From contig NC_091971.1 of NCBI RefSeq assembly GCF_036711975.1, forward strand, positions 19,041,501 to 19,105,500: a stretch of DNA of 64,000 nucleotides, in the 5' to 3' direction. The DNA comes from Onthophagus taurus (taxonomy: Eukaryota > Arthropoda > Insecta > Coleoptera > Scarabaeidae). Below are positions 32,101 to 39,310 of this stretch, piece after piece (position 1 is the first letter of the stretch; each line of letters starts with the position of its first letter). The notes under the pieces are model-generated. The model worked only from the letters and a program-made list of their open reading frames with translations, did not search any database and was not told where the DNA came from. The translations under genes were made by a program, and so were the position numbers.

Positions 32101-34584
32101 ACAGAGAAAATTTGATGAGTTTTTTGAATTATTTGAATAAAGTTCATAAGAACCTTAAATTTACTATAGAAATTGAAGAAAATGATCAACTTAATTTTCT
32201 AGACTTAAATTTAACAAGAACAGATAAATATAAAATTGAGTACAAGATTCATAGGAAACCATCGACCATCTCAACAACTGTTCCCTATGATTCAGAACAT
32301 CCTATGTCACAAAAACTTGCTAATTTTAGATTTTTAATAAATAGAATATTTAACTATCCCCTCTCCGAACAGAATAGGATAAAAGAAATTGACTATGTGT
32401 TTGAGCTTGCATATAATAATAAATTCCCAAAACATATTATTAATAGATTATTTCATAAAATACAGCAACAAAGAGACCCACTTTATGTTAAAACTCTAAA
32501 TAATTTTAAATATAAGCCCATTCCTTTCAATAATGTCACCTTTCAGGCACATTTTTTCCAAATATAATCTTTCCTTGGCATTTTCGAATAATAACACGAT
32601 TCTTCGACTTTTATCCAACTACCATATGAAGAACAAAGATATTTTCAAAGAATGTGGCATATATTCTATTGGTTGTTCTAATTGTAACTCAGTTTATATT
32701 GGGCAAACAGGGCGTAAATTGGAGACTCGTATACGAGAACACAAAACCAAAGATAATTCCAATGTATTCAAACATCACATTGAAACAGGCCACAAGATAG
32801 ACTATAATAACACTAAATTTCTACATAAATGTGAAAAAGGTTATAGGCTAGATCTGCTCGAAATTTTGGAAATTAACAAACACAAAAATAACAATAACTG
32901 CGAATTATTAAATGATCAATTATATAATAAACCTATTTTTATGTCTCTGAGAGATCATAAAACAATTATATAACAAGTTTATTTGCCCGGGTAGTTCAAT
33001 GCAGGTTTAAAACCCACTCAAGTCTTTTTCCCAGTTCCTTTGTTCTCGTCTCACCGTCGACATCTTTTCGTTTTTGACAAAAATTTTTAATAAATTTTGA
33101 TGTCGTATGTTTATTTTACATTTTAAGTTATATTGTGAATGTTTTTATTGTGATTATTTATTTTTCAATTTTAACGTGTTCATACCTTCTAAAGAAGTTT
33201 TCTTCGAGATAATGTTTTTTCGTTTTCGTTTTATAAATCGCTTTGAAAATTTTGACTGTAAGTTTTTTTAAACTCTTTTATTTTAATATTTTAATGTGTT
33301 TTTCGTTTTTTCGTCTTTGCTAGTTTCGACTGAAGATGAAGGTGTAACCTCGAAACTAGTCTCGATATATATTTAAATAAAAGCAAGCTAAAGAAGTTTT
33401 TTCTAGTATATCTTTTTGGTATAATTTTTAATATATTCCCAACCTGCATGGATAAAATTCTTAATTACCTGTACCCTTCTTGGGGTCCTTGGCGGTTCTG
33501 GAAGTTCTTGGTGTTGGTTTTGCCTCAGGGTGACTTGCCCGAACTTGTAGCTAACCTTATATTTAGCTTTTTTAAGATTCTCTACAGAGGGATAATCAAC
33601 GGACAACGTAAGAAAGGCACTGCTGCCTTCGGTCGTCCTTTTGAGCACCCTCCATTCGTTGGTGTTCAGGCCTTCGTTCTGACCTTTAACAATTTTTATC
33701 GGATTTCTCATCCGCACTGTTGGGGAAATAGGCGTTCATGATAGTCGCTCTGCTTTTCATCGATAGCCATTAGGGATGCCCCCTCCAATGGTTGTAGGGT
33801 TGGAGTTACAGACTTTATCCAGTCCGCTGTTTCCTGGTTTTCGCAGTTGACTACCAGCCACCCTGCCTTAAATTTGGTGCTGAGGAACTTAGGCTTGATT
33901 TCTTGAATCACCTCTTGAATAGCCTGCATTTGGGCTGTTGTGAGGTTCACCTCTGGAAATAGGGAATCCGCAATTCCCATCTTTTTACCTTCCAACACCT
34001 GCTTGAAGCCTGCTTTAGCCCCCTTCTCCTCCTCACTGATGGGCTGAAAAGCCTTTGTTTTATCGCTGGCATTTTAGCTTCACTTTTTAACAAAGCCAAA
34101 GTGTGCCTTTTATTCTTTTTGATTTTCTGTCTATTATATGTTACCCACTTCCTTTATGGCTTTCTTCTTCAGGATTTTTGTTTATTTCATTCTCCAATCT
34201 TATCTGGTAAAGATTCGAGAGTGATACATAGAATTAATGAACTTAAAAAGTTGTATTAAAATATACTAAAAAGACGAAAAAGGCACCTTGTTAATCAGAA
34301 TAAATTAGTTGAGATTTGAAACTTAGATTATCAATTTTGTAACGCATATTTTCTAATATTTAATTATTTATTTTAATAGTTAGTCTTTATTCCTTTTTCA
34401 GGTATTTGTGGCAAATCCAAATAAGCCAAAACCAATTTTAGACATCTTATTAAGAAATCAAGATAAACTCGTGGATTTTTTGATGAAATTCCATACGGAT
34501 CGAGCGGAAGATGAGCAATTCAACGATGAAAAGGCCTATTTAATTCGACAGATACAAGAATTACGACCGGTAGCGGGACATTAA
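13731..34584 (+). CDS. Mo25: Mo25 / calcium-binding protein 39 (CAB39), five coding exons
   Basis: Joined exons 13731-14122, 14179-14347, 14499-14663, 25018-25122 and 34402-34584 give 337 aa, the usual length for Mo25 (about 340). Mo25 is an armadillo-like helical scaffold that binds STRAD and activates the kinase LKB1, and also activates GCK-family kinases; in flies it acts in asymmetric division and growth control. Recognisable blocks in order: [16 protein letters not shown] at the N-terminus, [90 protein letters not shown] and the terminal [15 protein letters not shown]. All junctions have GT-AG and the phase is kept. Introns 1 and 2 are 56 and 151 bp, while introns 3 and 4 are 10.35 and 9.28 kb and full of transposons. 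No frame damage; expected functional. Confidence 0.96.
14179..14347 (+). CDS. Mo25: Mo25 coding exon 2
   Basis: Begins after TTTTTAG; completes the glycine codon and runs [14 protein letters not shown] to STFK, with donor GTTTGT. Confidence 0.95.
14499..14663 (+). CDS. Mo25: Mo25 coding exon 3
   Basis: Acceptor TTTCTAG; reads [20 protein letters not shown] through LLLDRHNFT, 55 codons in phase 0, with donor GTAAGT. Confidence 0.95.
14760..14844. mobile_element. 85-bp piggyBac-type MITE
   Basis: CCCTTTCGTTAC and GTAACGAAAGGG are perfect 12-bp inverted ends, flanked on both sides by TTAA (14756-14759, 14845-14848), the piggyBac target duplication. The 61-bp interior has no coding content. This is about as small as a mobile unit can be while keeping both ends. 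Confidence 0.75.
15310..17320 (+). repeat. 363-bp satellite array (forward orientation)
   Basis: About 5.6 tandem units, marked by GGATCC at 15837, 16200, 16545, 16908 and 17271 (spacings 363, 345, 363, 363). The unit itself has two related halves of similar wording (AAAAATCACTTTCAGTTCTTGAG against AAAAATAACTTTTAGTTTTTGAG), so it is probably an old dimer. The short frames on the - strand are chance products of the repeat. The same satellite occurs inverted at 36226-38475. Confidence 0.93.
17325..17580 (-). pseudogene. hAT transposase scrap
   Basis: Read on the - strand with frameshifts, the piece contains a '[12 protein letters not shown]' string followed by [11 protein letters not shown], resembling the 'LDPRFK' region near the C-terminal half of hAT (BED-finger) transposases. 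It abuts the satellite, and GGATATCCGG-type sequence is seen on both sides of the array (15296 and 17500), so the satellite may lie inside a hAT copy. Too short and broken to be sure. Confidence 0.35.
17608..18393. mobile_element. Tc1/mariner-like deletion derivative with TA duplication
   Basis: Ends CAGGGTGTGTCAAAT and ATTTGACACACACTG are inverted and extend inward as ATAGCCAATAACTTCG and CCATTTGTGGTTTTA. TA flanks both sides (17606-17607, 18394-18395). The element is 786 bp and retains only the DNA-binding start of a transposase on the - strand; the catalytic domain is missing, so it cannot move by itself. Confidence 0.8.
17839..18036 (-). pseudogene. Transposase N-terminal helix-turn-helix only
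   Basis: The open frame begins [20 protein letters not shown] and continues [12 protein letters not shown] … [13 protein letters not shown], a clear helix-turn-helix of the kind that binds transposon ends. It stops after about 65 residues with no DDE domain. It could still make a small DNA-binding protein, which might compete with active transposase; that is inference. It lies inside the 17608-18393 element. Confidence 0.6.
18770..19567 (+). pseudogene. Tc1-like transposase pseudogene
   Basis: In order: [20 protein letters not shown] (helix-turn-helix end), [45 protein letters not shown], a [18 protein letters not shown] segment and [19 protein letters not shown]. These match the Tc1 DD34E transposase, but the first catalytic aspartate (normally FTDESRF) is glycine here, a stop interrupts the frame at about 19138, further frameshifts occur near 19350 and 19440, and the third acidic residue is gone. 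Dead copy. Confidence 0.8.
19612..20225 (-). pseudogene. piggyBac transposase pseudogene
   Basis: On the - strand, in order, an 'FKGRPSI…[10 protein letters not shown]' segment (about 19910-19960) and [20 protein letters not shown] (about 19660-19750), both hallmarks of the piggyBac DDE core. Upstream, an acidic [20 protein letters not shown] stretch may be its N-terminal part. Several stops and a short deletion separate the blocks. It is fragmentary, with no ends recognised. Confidence 0.7.
20411..22195 (+). pseudogene. Penelope-like element, degraded reverse transcriptase plus GIY-YIG
   Basis: 20432-20884 is open and encodes the Penelope reverse-transcriptase palm: [15 protein letters not shown] (first catalytic Asp), [20 protein letters not shown] and [10 protein letters not shown] (the YVDD box). 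After a frameshift, LKFTIEKES…IHFLDLVL continues, is broken by a ~500-bp insertion (about 20969-21471) and resumes with [13 protein letters not shown]. Further stops follow, then [15 protein letters not shown]…IRIKEH, the GIY-YIG endonuclease typical of this retroelement class. The 5' part is missing. Dead copy lying in Mo25 intron 3. Confidence 0.85.
20969..21471. mobile_element. ~500-bp insertion within the Penelope relic
   Basis: The Penelope frame breaks after LLKNIN and returns at [11 protein letters not shown] stands at both edges (20965-20968 and 21472-21475), and removing the intervening 503 bp plus one TTAA restores one continuous frame, which would suit a piggyBac-type insertion. 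The ends are not clearly inverted, and an alternative right boundary near 21460 would leave 'IDFNVYHKP', closer to family wording. Identity is open. Confidence 0.4.
22450..22760 (+). pseudogene. Tigger/pogo transposase C-terminal relic
   Basis: From ATG 22450: [17 protein letters not shown], then [19 protein letters not shown], then [20 protein letters not shown] and IKTIERHKW. The acidic 'LTD..I…SCSEAL…I.…' pattern is the usual tail of Tigger-type transposases. One stop at 22590 and no DDE core upstream. A separate Tigger relic lies at 26520. Confidence 0.4.
22872..24427. mobile_element. Large inverted-repeat element (CAGGGTGGGC ends) with cargo
   Basis: Arms at 22872-23360 and about 23970-24427 are inverted copies; ends CAGGGTGGGCAAATTTGGGT and GCCCACCCTG are flanked by TA (22870-22871, 24428-24429). 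Between the arms, about 600 bp of unrelated sequence includes a broken frame reading [20 protein letters not shown] and [10 protein letters not shown] at 23575-23790. The terminal word is close to the CAGGGTGTCC hairpin at 4337, suggesting the same kind of transposase. The cargo is not identified. Confidence 0.8.
25018..25122 (+). CDS. Mo25: Mo25 coding exon 4
   Basis: Acceptor TTTTTAG; 35 codons [15 protein letters not shown] to FEAFHVFK, phase 0, donor GTACGT. Lies 10.35 kb from exon 3. Confidence 0.95.
25187..25359 (+). promoter_or_regulatory. Shared upstream block of the cysteine-rich genes, copy A
   Basis: Contains AAAACAAATTTAGTTTTTCA, TCAAACTGTGAAGATCG, TTTTCGG, AATTAATT and CGCCGTGTGGTAGAAATAC in the same order as the four other members. 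Probably promoter plus leader. It lies inside Mo25 intron 4, 64 bp after exon 4. Confidence 0.7.
25360..25536 (+). CDS. Cysteine/proline-rich small protein A (58 aa)
   Basis: ATG at 25360 to TAA at 25534 encodes 58 residues made almost wholly of Cys and Pro (opens [20 protein letters not shown] and ends [10 protein letters not shown]), with CCPP and PCCP repeats. The composition and MSCPPC start recall the male-germline Mst(3)CGP proteins of flies, thought to be structural sperm-tail components; that match is by style, not alignment. It lies in the same orientation inside Mo25 intron 4. The following trailer (GATATCAAGAAGATAATG … GTGTAAATAAA, with the signal at 25712) is shared with the other members, so this is one of five duplicated genes. 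No introns are needed. Confidence 0.8.
   Translation: MSCPPCCPPICPPVCCCPPCVPCCPPACCLPCCPPCLPPCCVYVPCCSPCPPPCPPKC
25740..26515. other. AT-rich intron sequence, nothing recognised
   Basis: Part of Mo25 intron 4. Two short + frames (25922, 26176) have no recognisable domain and AT-biased composition; I take them as chance. Confidence 0.4.
26516..27050 (+). pseudogene. Tigger/pogo-like DDE transposase pseudogene
   Basis: With frameshifts the + strand gives [17 protein letters not shown] (about 26580-26630), a family landmark before the third catalytic acid ('LPPNTTSLLQPLDQG'), then '[13 protein letters not shown]', '[10 protein letters not shown]' and 'LGHEI…FDDIMSAD' (about 26830-26890). Stops and at least four frame changes make it dead. 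Its 3' side is cut by the mariner-like element at 27054. Confidence 0.65.
27054..28336 (-). mobile_element. Mariner-like element, ~1.28 kb
   Basis: Ends CAAGGTGGGGCAAAAGTAAT (27054) and ATTACTTTTGCCCCACCTGT (to 28336) are inverted and continue inward as GTCATAATGTGAA; TA flanks both (27052-27053, 28337-28338). Both ends and a long transposase frame are kept, and its base composition is far less AT-rich than the neighbours, so it is a fairly recent arrival in Mo25 intron 4. Confidence 0.92.
27168..28214 (-). CDS. Mariner-type transposase, open but lacking the first catalytic Asp
   Basis: 348 codons open on the - strand. Residues 1-110 hold the paired helix-turn-helix ([13 protein letters not shown]…[10 protein letters not shown], then SGRPRNAR and [10 protein letters not shown]). 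The catalytic half has [41 protein letters not shown] (second Asp) and [19 protein letters not shown] (third Asp). By count 41 residues lie between the second and third Asp, as in the DD41D (rosa-type) group. The segment normally carrying the first Asp ('FSDEAHF…') is missing: DDFVSKIIM runs straight into QQNMRFW, an in-frame loss of about 15 residues. It would bind DNA but should not catalyse. Confidence 0.88.
   Translation of the reverse strand: MERYTLEKRGNIVTAYLTNFRSFVLTQREFRRRFPRRPAPCARTIKRLAERLVQTGSTRDAARSGRPRNARSVENIAALAEDVQESPQTSTRQRCTQFGISRRSLRRILVKDLKLFPYKVQTVHQLLPADRQVRLTYSHALLNLVQEEDDFVSKIIMQQNMRFWGTENPHEMHEEPLHPLKVTVWCGICNENVIGPYFCEDGDGTTVTVTGERYRHMLNNFLLPQIAELGLEHCWFQQDGATAHTARATMEILKRQFPGRMISRFGDLNWPARSLDLTAPDFFLWGFLKSRVYRNKPQTLQLLKANIKEEIANLEPDIFRATILNAVKRAQMCINSGGDHLTDIIFSS
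28337..28480. other. Short unassigned spacer
   Basis: Sequence between the mariner-like element and the next retrotransposon relic; no feature recognised. Confidence 0.3.
28480..28790 (-). pseudogene. Non-LTR reverse transcriptase fragment
   Basis: The - strand reads [19 protein letters not shown] at about 28525-28590, equivalent to the YADDTV box of an RTE/I-type reverse transcriptase (second and third residues altered). Downstream sequence is broken. A related string occurs at about 59460-59504. Confidence 0.5.
28895..29449 (-). pseudogene. Retrotransposon RNase H and C-terminal zinc-knuckle region
   Basis: Contains [20 protein letters not shown], the C-terminal part of RNase H with its catalytic Asp/His surroundings, and later [18 protein letters not shown], the Cys-His motif that ends many I-group proteins. 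The upstream RNase H start ([16 protein letters not shown], 29600-29664) is in another frame, so the domain is broken. Confidence 0.8.
29919..31427 (-). pseudogene. Retrotransposon reverse transcriptase, frameshifted
   Basis: Blocks in order: [20 protein letters not shown] (31150-31210), [39 protein letters not shown] (30890-30960), [16 protein letters not shown] (motif A Asp), [15 protein letters not shown] and [13 protein letters not shown], then [16 protein letters not shown]. The YADD catalytic box reads YAND, losing one of the two aspartates. Three frame breaks and a ~210-bp insertion at about 30620-30835 also disable it. Confidence 0.85.
30620..30835. mobile_element. ~210-bp insertion in the reverse transcriptase
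   Basis: The reading frame leaves at ATKEITLC and returns at FIDIDGAF. The foreign stretch includes AAAAGACGCACGGCAAAACC and AAGTTTCTAGTTTTAGTTTA, both words also found in the pogo-like end at about 24615-24680 and the repeat at 9566. Probably a short non-autonomous element; exact ends not fixed. Confidence 0.4.
31703..32089 (-). pseudogene. Retrotransposon endonuclease N-terminal part
   Basis: [19 protein letters not shown] followed by [12 protein letters not shown] is the start of an apurinic-type endonuclease (the N of QANIQ and the E of QEPY are metal-site residues). The rest of the domain is missing; the frame jumps to spacer sequence after about 110 residues. Confidence 0.75.
32112..32973 (+). 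pseudogene. Penelope thumb and GIY-YIG endonuclease, one frameshift
   Basis: 32112-32560 encodes [41 protein letters not shown] and the following helical thumb. A single frameshift near 32547 passes to 32973, encoding [14 protein letters not shown], then [30 protein letters not shown] and [20 protein letters not shown]. The CSNC pair and YIGQT…R…EH are the GIY-YIG nuclease signature with its upstream Cys motif. Only one lesion, but the palm is missing, so it is inactive. Confidence 0.85.
33324..33367 (+). ncRNA. Hammerhead ribozyme motif (Penelope 3' end)
   Basis: CTGAAGA at 33330-33336, unpaired U, stem II GA(A)GGU/ACCUC with one bulged A, GAAA at 33352-33355, stem III CUAG, then UC at 33360-33361 and UCGA. 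Stem I pairs UCGA (33326-33329) with UCGA (33362-33365). A rival 10-bp hairpin CTAGTTTCGA/TCGAAACTAG also exists. Cleavage expected after 33361. Confidence 0.6.
33403..34080 (-). pseudogene. DUF4780-like retrotransposon ORF1
   Basis: Two frames meet near 33710. The upstream one has [60 protein letters not shown]; the downstream one has [20 protein letters not shown] and [13 protein letters not shown]. These are landmarks of the DUF4780 family, found in ORF1 proteins of insect non-LTR elements and presumed to bind element RNA. A frameshift splits it. Confidence 0.7.
34402..34584 (+). CDS. Mo25: Mo25 coding exon 5 and stop
   Basis: Acceptor TTTTTCAG; reads [19 protein letters not shown] to ELRPVAGH and TAA at 34582. 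Carries the conserved C-terminal helix that closes the scaffold. Confidence 0.95.
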   Translation, partial: VFVANPNKPKPILDILLRNQDKLVDFLMKFHTDRAEDEQFNDEKAYLIRQIQELRPVAGH

Positions 34585-35270
34585 TCTAACAAAAAAATCG
34601 TAAGGACCACCACACCTTTCCCTATATTAAAAAACAAGAAACGTTTTTTCCCCTCTAAAATATTCTTCTTCTCATCTTAATCTTATAATAATCTATAGTT
34701 ATCGTTTTGTTAATTTTGTTAACGTTTACGTAACAACCATCCTCGCCGATTTTAGAAAAAGATGTTACGTTGCAGTTATTATTATTATTTTTTAAATCGG
34801 TTTTTTTTCTTTAGACAAAAATGATTTTTTTAAGAAACAACGTAACGTCGCTTGGTTTTTATCGCATTTAGTTTGTAGTGTTAAGTTTGTTATACGATGT
34901 TATTTTATATCGTTAACGAAATCAAAATGAAGAGAAATATAATTTGATGATAATAAATAATATTTACGGAAAAAATTCATGAATTTAATAAAAAAGAAAA
35001 TGCGAGTAATCGAATAATTTTTTTTATTTTATTGCTAATATTTTTTTTTTAGAGAAACATATCTATACGCCACGTGCAAAAATACATCAAAAATTGAACT
35101 AAAATAATAGTATTTTCAATATTTCCTTAAAATAAAACTTTAGAGAGCTATTCTTCGTCCTATTAATACATAATCCCATTTTTTGTGAATGTGACAAATA
35201 AATTAACATCAATTATTTCAAAAGATGAATAAAAGAAAAATTTTCCAAGCATTCTAAATGTTTTATTTTA
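34585..35270 (+). other. Mo25: Mo25 3' untranslated region (extent uncertain)
   Basis: AT-rich sequence following the Mo25 stop, with possible polyadenylation signals AATAAA at 34952-34957 and further ones near 35190 and 35228. Which is used cannot be told. Confidence 0.5.
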
Positions 35271-36225
35271 TTGAATATAGAATATATTGATAAAATATCG
35301 AAAAAAGAGGACAAAATTCGAAATTAATTAACACAGAATTAGGGGTGCCTATAAAGTGCTTAAAGTATAGTTGAAGAAAAAGAACTAATAATAATGTACA
35401 CATTTATACATAACATAAGAGGTAAATTATCTTAAATAACCAATTCTAAAAGAAAGTAAAATAAAGTGGTTTCCTTTTCGTTTTATTGCTACGTAATACG
35501 GAATTAATTTTGTTTACATAAAATTTATACAATCAAGCATTGAAAAGTTTTAACAAACTCAATATAACAGGTTTTGAAACGTTAAATATGACGTAGTAAT
35601 TAAACGATAAGAAAAAGCTTTATATTTAAAGCTATAAAGTGAAAAATAAAATAAATAATTAATTAGAAAGAGAAGCATAACTGATAAACCGAACTAGTTT
35701 TCTATATTATGGATTTGTATAAAATAAATAATGCGAATTGGGCACGATTTTATAGAAAGAGCGCGTATTTTGTTAAAAGTTGATACTTCTACTAATAATA
35801 CATAATAATCGAAAAAAATATGTTTACCAGGCACCTGTGATTTTCCTAAAAAAAAAGAAAGAAAAGTAACGATTCGAAATATAATTATGCATTAAGTTGA
35901 GTCAATTTCGTTTCGTTTACTACTTTTATTTGATCCCCTTCCATTGGCTTACAAAACATCTTGGGACTTTTTTTGTAATTTTCTTCAAGATTTCTCGATG
36001 TGGAATGTAATGTATATAAATATATAAACAATATGAATATATTTACCCCGCTTTAATTTGTAGTTTCTTATGTGCTGAGCTAAATTCTTTATTATAATAA
36101 TAAGATCGTTTGTTTTCTTTTTTTTATTGTAATTTATTTAAATTATATGAATCTGGAACGATCAATAAATAAAATTATGTAAATAATATTGTCACATTTA
36201 TTTTGATTAAAAAATATTGATATTG
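35271..36225. other. AT-rich spacer downstream of Mo25
   Basis: No gene, repeat boundary or structure recognised up to the start of the 363-bp satellite. It may include part of a long Mo25 3' UTR. Confidence 0.4.
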
Positions 36226-38475
36226 ATCATTTCAAAAATTTATTTCTCAAGAACTGAAAGTGGTTTTTCAAAACGGCTTTTTGCATTAAAAAGAGGATAC
36301 TTTAATTAATAATTGGTGATATTTCCACAAGGATCCTTCAAGAAATTAATTTTATAGCGAATTTTGAAAATTATCGATGAAAATTGCAACATCGAAAATT
36401 TTATCAAAACTTCAAATATTGTTTTCTCAAAAACTAAAAATTATTTTTTAAAAAGGGTTGCTTCATTGGAAAGAGGACACTTTTATTAACACTTTGGAAA
36501 ATTTTCATACCAATATTCCAAGAACTGGATTTTATACGAATTTTTAAAACTTAATCTACGAAAATTGAAAAATTCGAAAAAATTAAATTTCAAAAATTTA
36601 TTTCTCAAGAACTGAAAGTGATTTTTCAAAACGGCTTTTTGCATTAAAAAGAGGATACTTTAATTAATAATTGGTGATATTTTCACAAGGATCCTTCAAG
36701 AAATTAATTTCATAGCGAATTTTGAAAATTATCAATGAAAATTGCAACATCGAAAATTTTATCAAAACTTCAAATATTGTTTTCTCAAAAACTAAAAGTT
36801 ATTTTTCAAAACGGGTTTATTCATTGGAAAGAGGACACTTTTATTAGCACTTTGGATAATTTTCATACTTATATTCCAAGAACTGAATTTTATACGAATT
36901 TTTAAAATTTAATCGGCGAAAATTGAAAAGTTCGAAAAAATTGTCGATCATTTCTAAAATTTACTTCTCAAGAACAGAAAGTGATTTTTCAAAACGGCAT
37001 TTTGCAATAAAAAGAGGATACTATAATTAATAATTGGTGATATTTCCACAAGGATCCTTCAAGAAATGAATTTTATAGCGAATTTCTAAAATTGATTTCT
37101 CAAGAACAGAAAGTGATTTTTCAAAACGGCTTTTTGCATTAAAAAGAAGATACTTTAATTAATAATTGGTGATATTTCCACAAGGATCCTTCAAGAAATT
37201 AATTTTATAGCGAATTTTGAAAATTATCGATGAAAATTGCAACATCGAAAATGTTATCAAAACTTCAAATATTGTTTTCTCAAAAACTAAAAGTTATTTT
37301 TCAAAACGGGTTGGTTCATTGGAAAGAGAACACTCTTATTAATACTTTGGGAAATCTTCATACTCGTATTCCAAGAAGTGGATTTAATACGAATTTTTAA
37401 AACTTAATCGGCGAAAATTGCAAAATTCGAAAAAATTTTCGATCATTTCAAAAATTTATTTCTCAAGAACTGAAAGTGATTTTTCAAAACGGCTTTTTGC
37501 ATTAAAAGGAGGATACTTTAATTAATAATTGGTGATATTTCCACAAGGATCCTTCAAGAAATTAATTTTATAGCGAATTTTGAACATTATCGATAAAAAT
37601 TGCAACATCGAAAATGTTATCAAAACTTCAAATATTGTTTTCTCAAAAACTAAAAGTTATTTTTCAAAACGGGTTGGTACATTGGAAAGAGAGCACTCTT
37701 ATTAACACTTTGGGAAATCTTTATACTCATATTCCAAGAACTGGATTTTATACGAATTTTTAAAACTTAATCGGTGAAAATTGCAAAATTCAAAAAAATT
37801 GTCGATCATTTCAAAAATTTATTTCTCAAGAACTGAAAGTGATTTTTCAAAACGGCTTTTTGCATTAAAAAGAGGATACTATAATTAATAATTGGTGATA
37901 TTTCCACAAGAATCCTTCAAGAAATTAATTTTATAGCGAATTTTGAAAATTATCGATGAAAATTGCAAAATCGAAAATTTTATCAAAACTTCAAATATTG
38001 TTTTCTCAAAAACTAAAAGTTATTTTTCAAAACGGGTTGGTTCATTGGAAAGAGGACACATTTTATTAATAATTTGGAAAATTTTCATACTCATATTCCA
38101 AGAACTGGATTTTATACGAATTTTTAAAACTTAATCGGCGAAAATTGCAAAATTCGAAAAAATAGTCGATCATTTCAAAAATTTATTTCTCAAGAACTGA
38201 AAGTGATTTTTCAAAACGGCTTTTTGCATTAAAAAGACGATACTTTAATTAATAATTGGTGATATTTTCACAAGGATCCTTCAAGAAATTAATTTTATAC
38301 CGAATTTTGAAAATAATCGATGAAAATTGCAACATCGAAAATGTTATCAAAACTTCAAATATTGTTTTCTCAAAAACTAAAAGCTATTTTTCAAAACGTG
38401 TTGGTTCATTGGAAAGAGGACACTCTTATTAACACTTTGGGAAATTTTCACACTCATATTCCAAGAAGTGGATTT
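36226..38475 (-). repeat. 363-bp satellite array (inverted copy)
   Basis: Same unit as 15310-17320 but in reverse orientation. GGATCC marks lie at 36331, 36689, 37052, 37183, 37548, (GAATCC at ~37911) and 38273; the 131-bp step between 37052 and 37183 is an internal deletion within one unit. It ends where a Penelope 3' fragment begins (about 38485). Confidence 0.93.
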
Positions 38476-38519
38476 ATCACTTTTAAATCAAGTTAAACTT
38501 CTCAAAGTATAACATTTCA

Positions 38520-38921
38520 TTGGCATTCTCCAACAACAACAATTTACTTCGAATCTTTTCTAACTATCGTAATAAAAACAACGATAAATTGAAGGAAAGT
38601 AGGGTCTGCTCTGTTGCATGTTCTGAGTGTGAATGTATTTATGTTGGACAAACAGGAAGAAAGCTTGAAAGACGAATTCAAGAACATAAAACTAAAGAAA
38701 ACACAAACGTTTATCAACATGTAGCAGAAACAAAACATAAAATAGATTATGAAAATTTGAATCTCATTCATAAATGCGAAAGAGACTTTAAGCTTGATTT
38801 ATTGAAATCATTGGAAATTCACAAGCATAAAGTTAAAAACAAACACAAATTACTTAATGAACAAATTCAATTGCAACATAAACCTCTTTACTACATGTAT
38901 TTAAAAGACATAACATCATAA
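38520..38921 (+). pseudogene. Penelope GIY-YIG endonuclease domain (open, partial)
   Basis: 133 codons open: [73 protein letters not shown] and LLNEQIQLQHKPLYYMYL. Cys pair, Y-V-G-Q-T and the Arg/Glu-His of GIY-YIG are all present. The start is not native; the reverse transcriptase is absent by 5' truncation. Confidence 0.85.
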
Positions 38922-39231
38922 TACCAGCTCAACAAAACAAGTTGTTCCTCTTTCAAATATTTCATTTCGAAATACAACCAGTTGTTTCTTCATAATGATC
39001 AAGTGTAGAACTAATAACATCTATAACAACCTTTTTAACGTGTTCGTGACTCGTTTATATGTAGAAATGTCATTTACATTTTAAGATATATGCACATTCG
39101 TCGTTTTAAAGAATTTTTTAATGATTTATTTTTATTTAACAACAAAAAAGTTTCCAAAATAGTTTTATTGACAGTAAGTTCACGTTTTATATTTATTTGA
39201 TTATCATTAACCATTTTTATATATATATAGC

Positions 39232-39278
39232 TTCGGCTGATGATGGGAAACTGAGTTTTTTCCGAAACTGGTACCGTT
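39232..39278 (+). ncRNA. Hammerhead ribozyme motif (Penelope 3' end)
   Basis: CTGATGA at 39237-39243, unpaired U, stem II GGGAAA/UUUUCC, GAAA at 39264-39267, stem III CUGG, UA at 39272-39273, then CCG. Stem I pairs CGG (39234-39236) with CCG (39274-39276). Stem II is the longest of the set. Cleavage expected after 39273. Confidence 0.65.
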
Positions 39279-39310
39279 AAAATAAATTATAAAAAAGCAA
39301 GTAAAAGTTT

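Larger units (their letters stand above)
32105..33400 (+). mobile_element. 5'-truncated Penelope-like element inserted in the non-LTR element
   Basis: The copy starts just after the reverse-transcriptase palm, carries the thumb region and GIY-YIG domain, and ends with a hammerhead motif and GATATATATTTAAATAAAAG (about 33365-33385). It sits on the strand opposite to the interrupted retrotransposon. 5' truncation with a kept 3' end is normal for target-primed insertion. Confidence 0.85.
28795..34095 (-). mobile_element. Non-LTR retrotransposon with DUF4780-like ORF1 and RNase H, split by a Penelope element
   Basis: On the - strand from right to left: ORF1 (33403-34080), then a Penelope insertion (about 32105-33400, opposite strand), endonuclease start (31703-32089), reverse transcriptase (29919-31427), RNase H (28895-29700) and a short 3' tail ending near AATAATAATTATAAGG. 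This order, with an RNase H at the end, fits the LOA/Outcast-like part of the I group. Frameshifts, an internal loss of most of the endonuclease and an extra ~210-bp insertion show it is dead. Confidence 0.8.
38485..39310 (+). mobile_element. 5'-truncated Penelope-like element, 3' end
   Basis: Begins inside the GIY-YIG linker, continues through the nuclease domain (38520-38921), ~300 bp of 3' sequence, and a hammerhead motif at 39232, ending with AAAAAAGCAAGTAAAAG. It abuts the satellite array, so it probably inserted into the array and marks its present right edge. It differs from the 32105 copy in protein and ribozyme, hence another subfamily. Confidence 0.8.
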
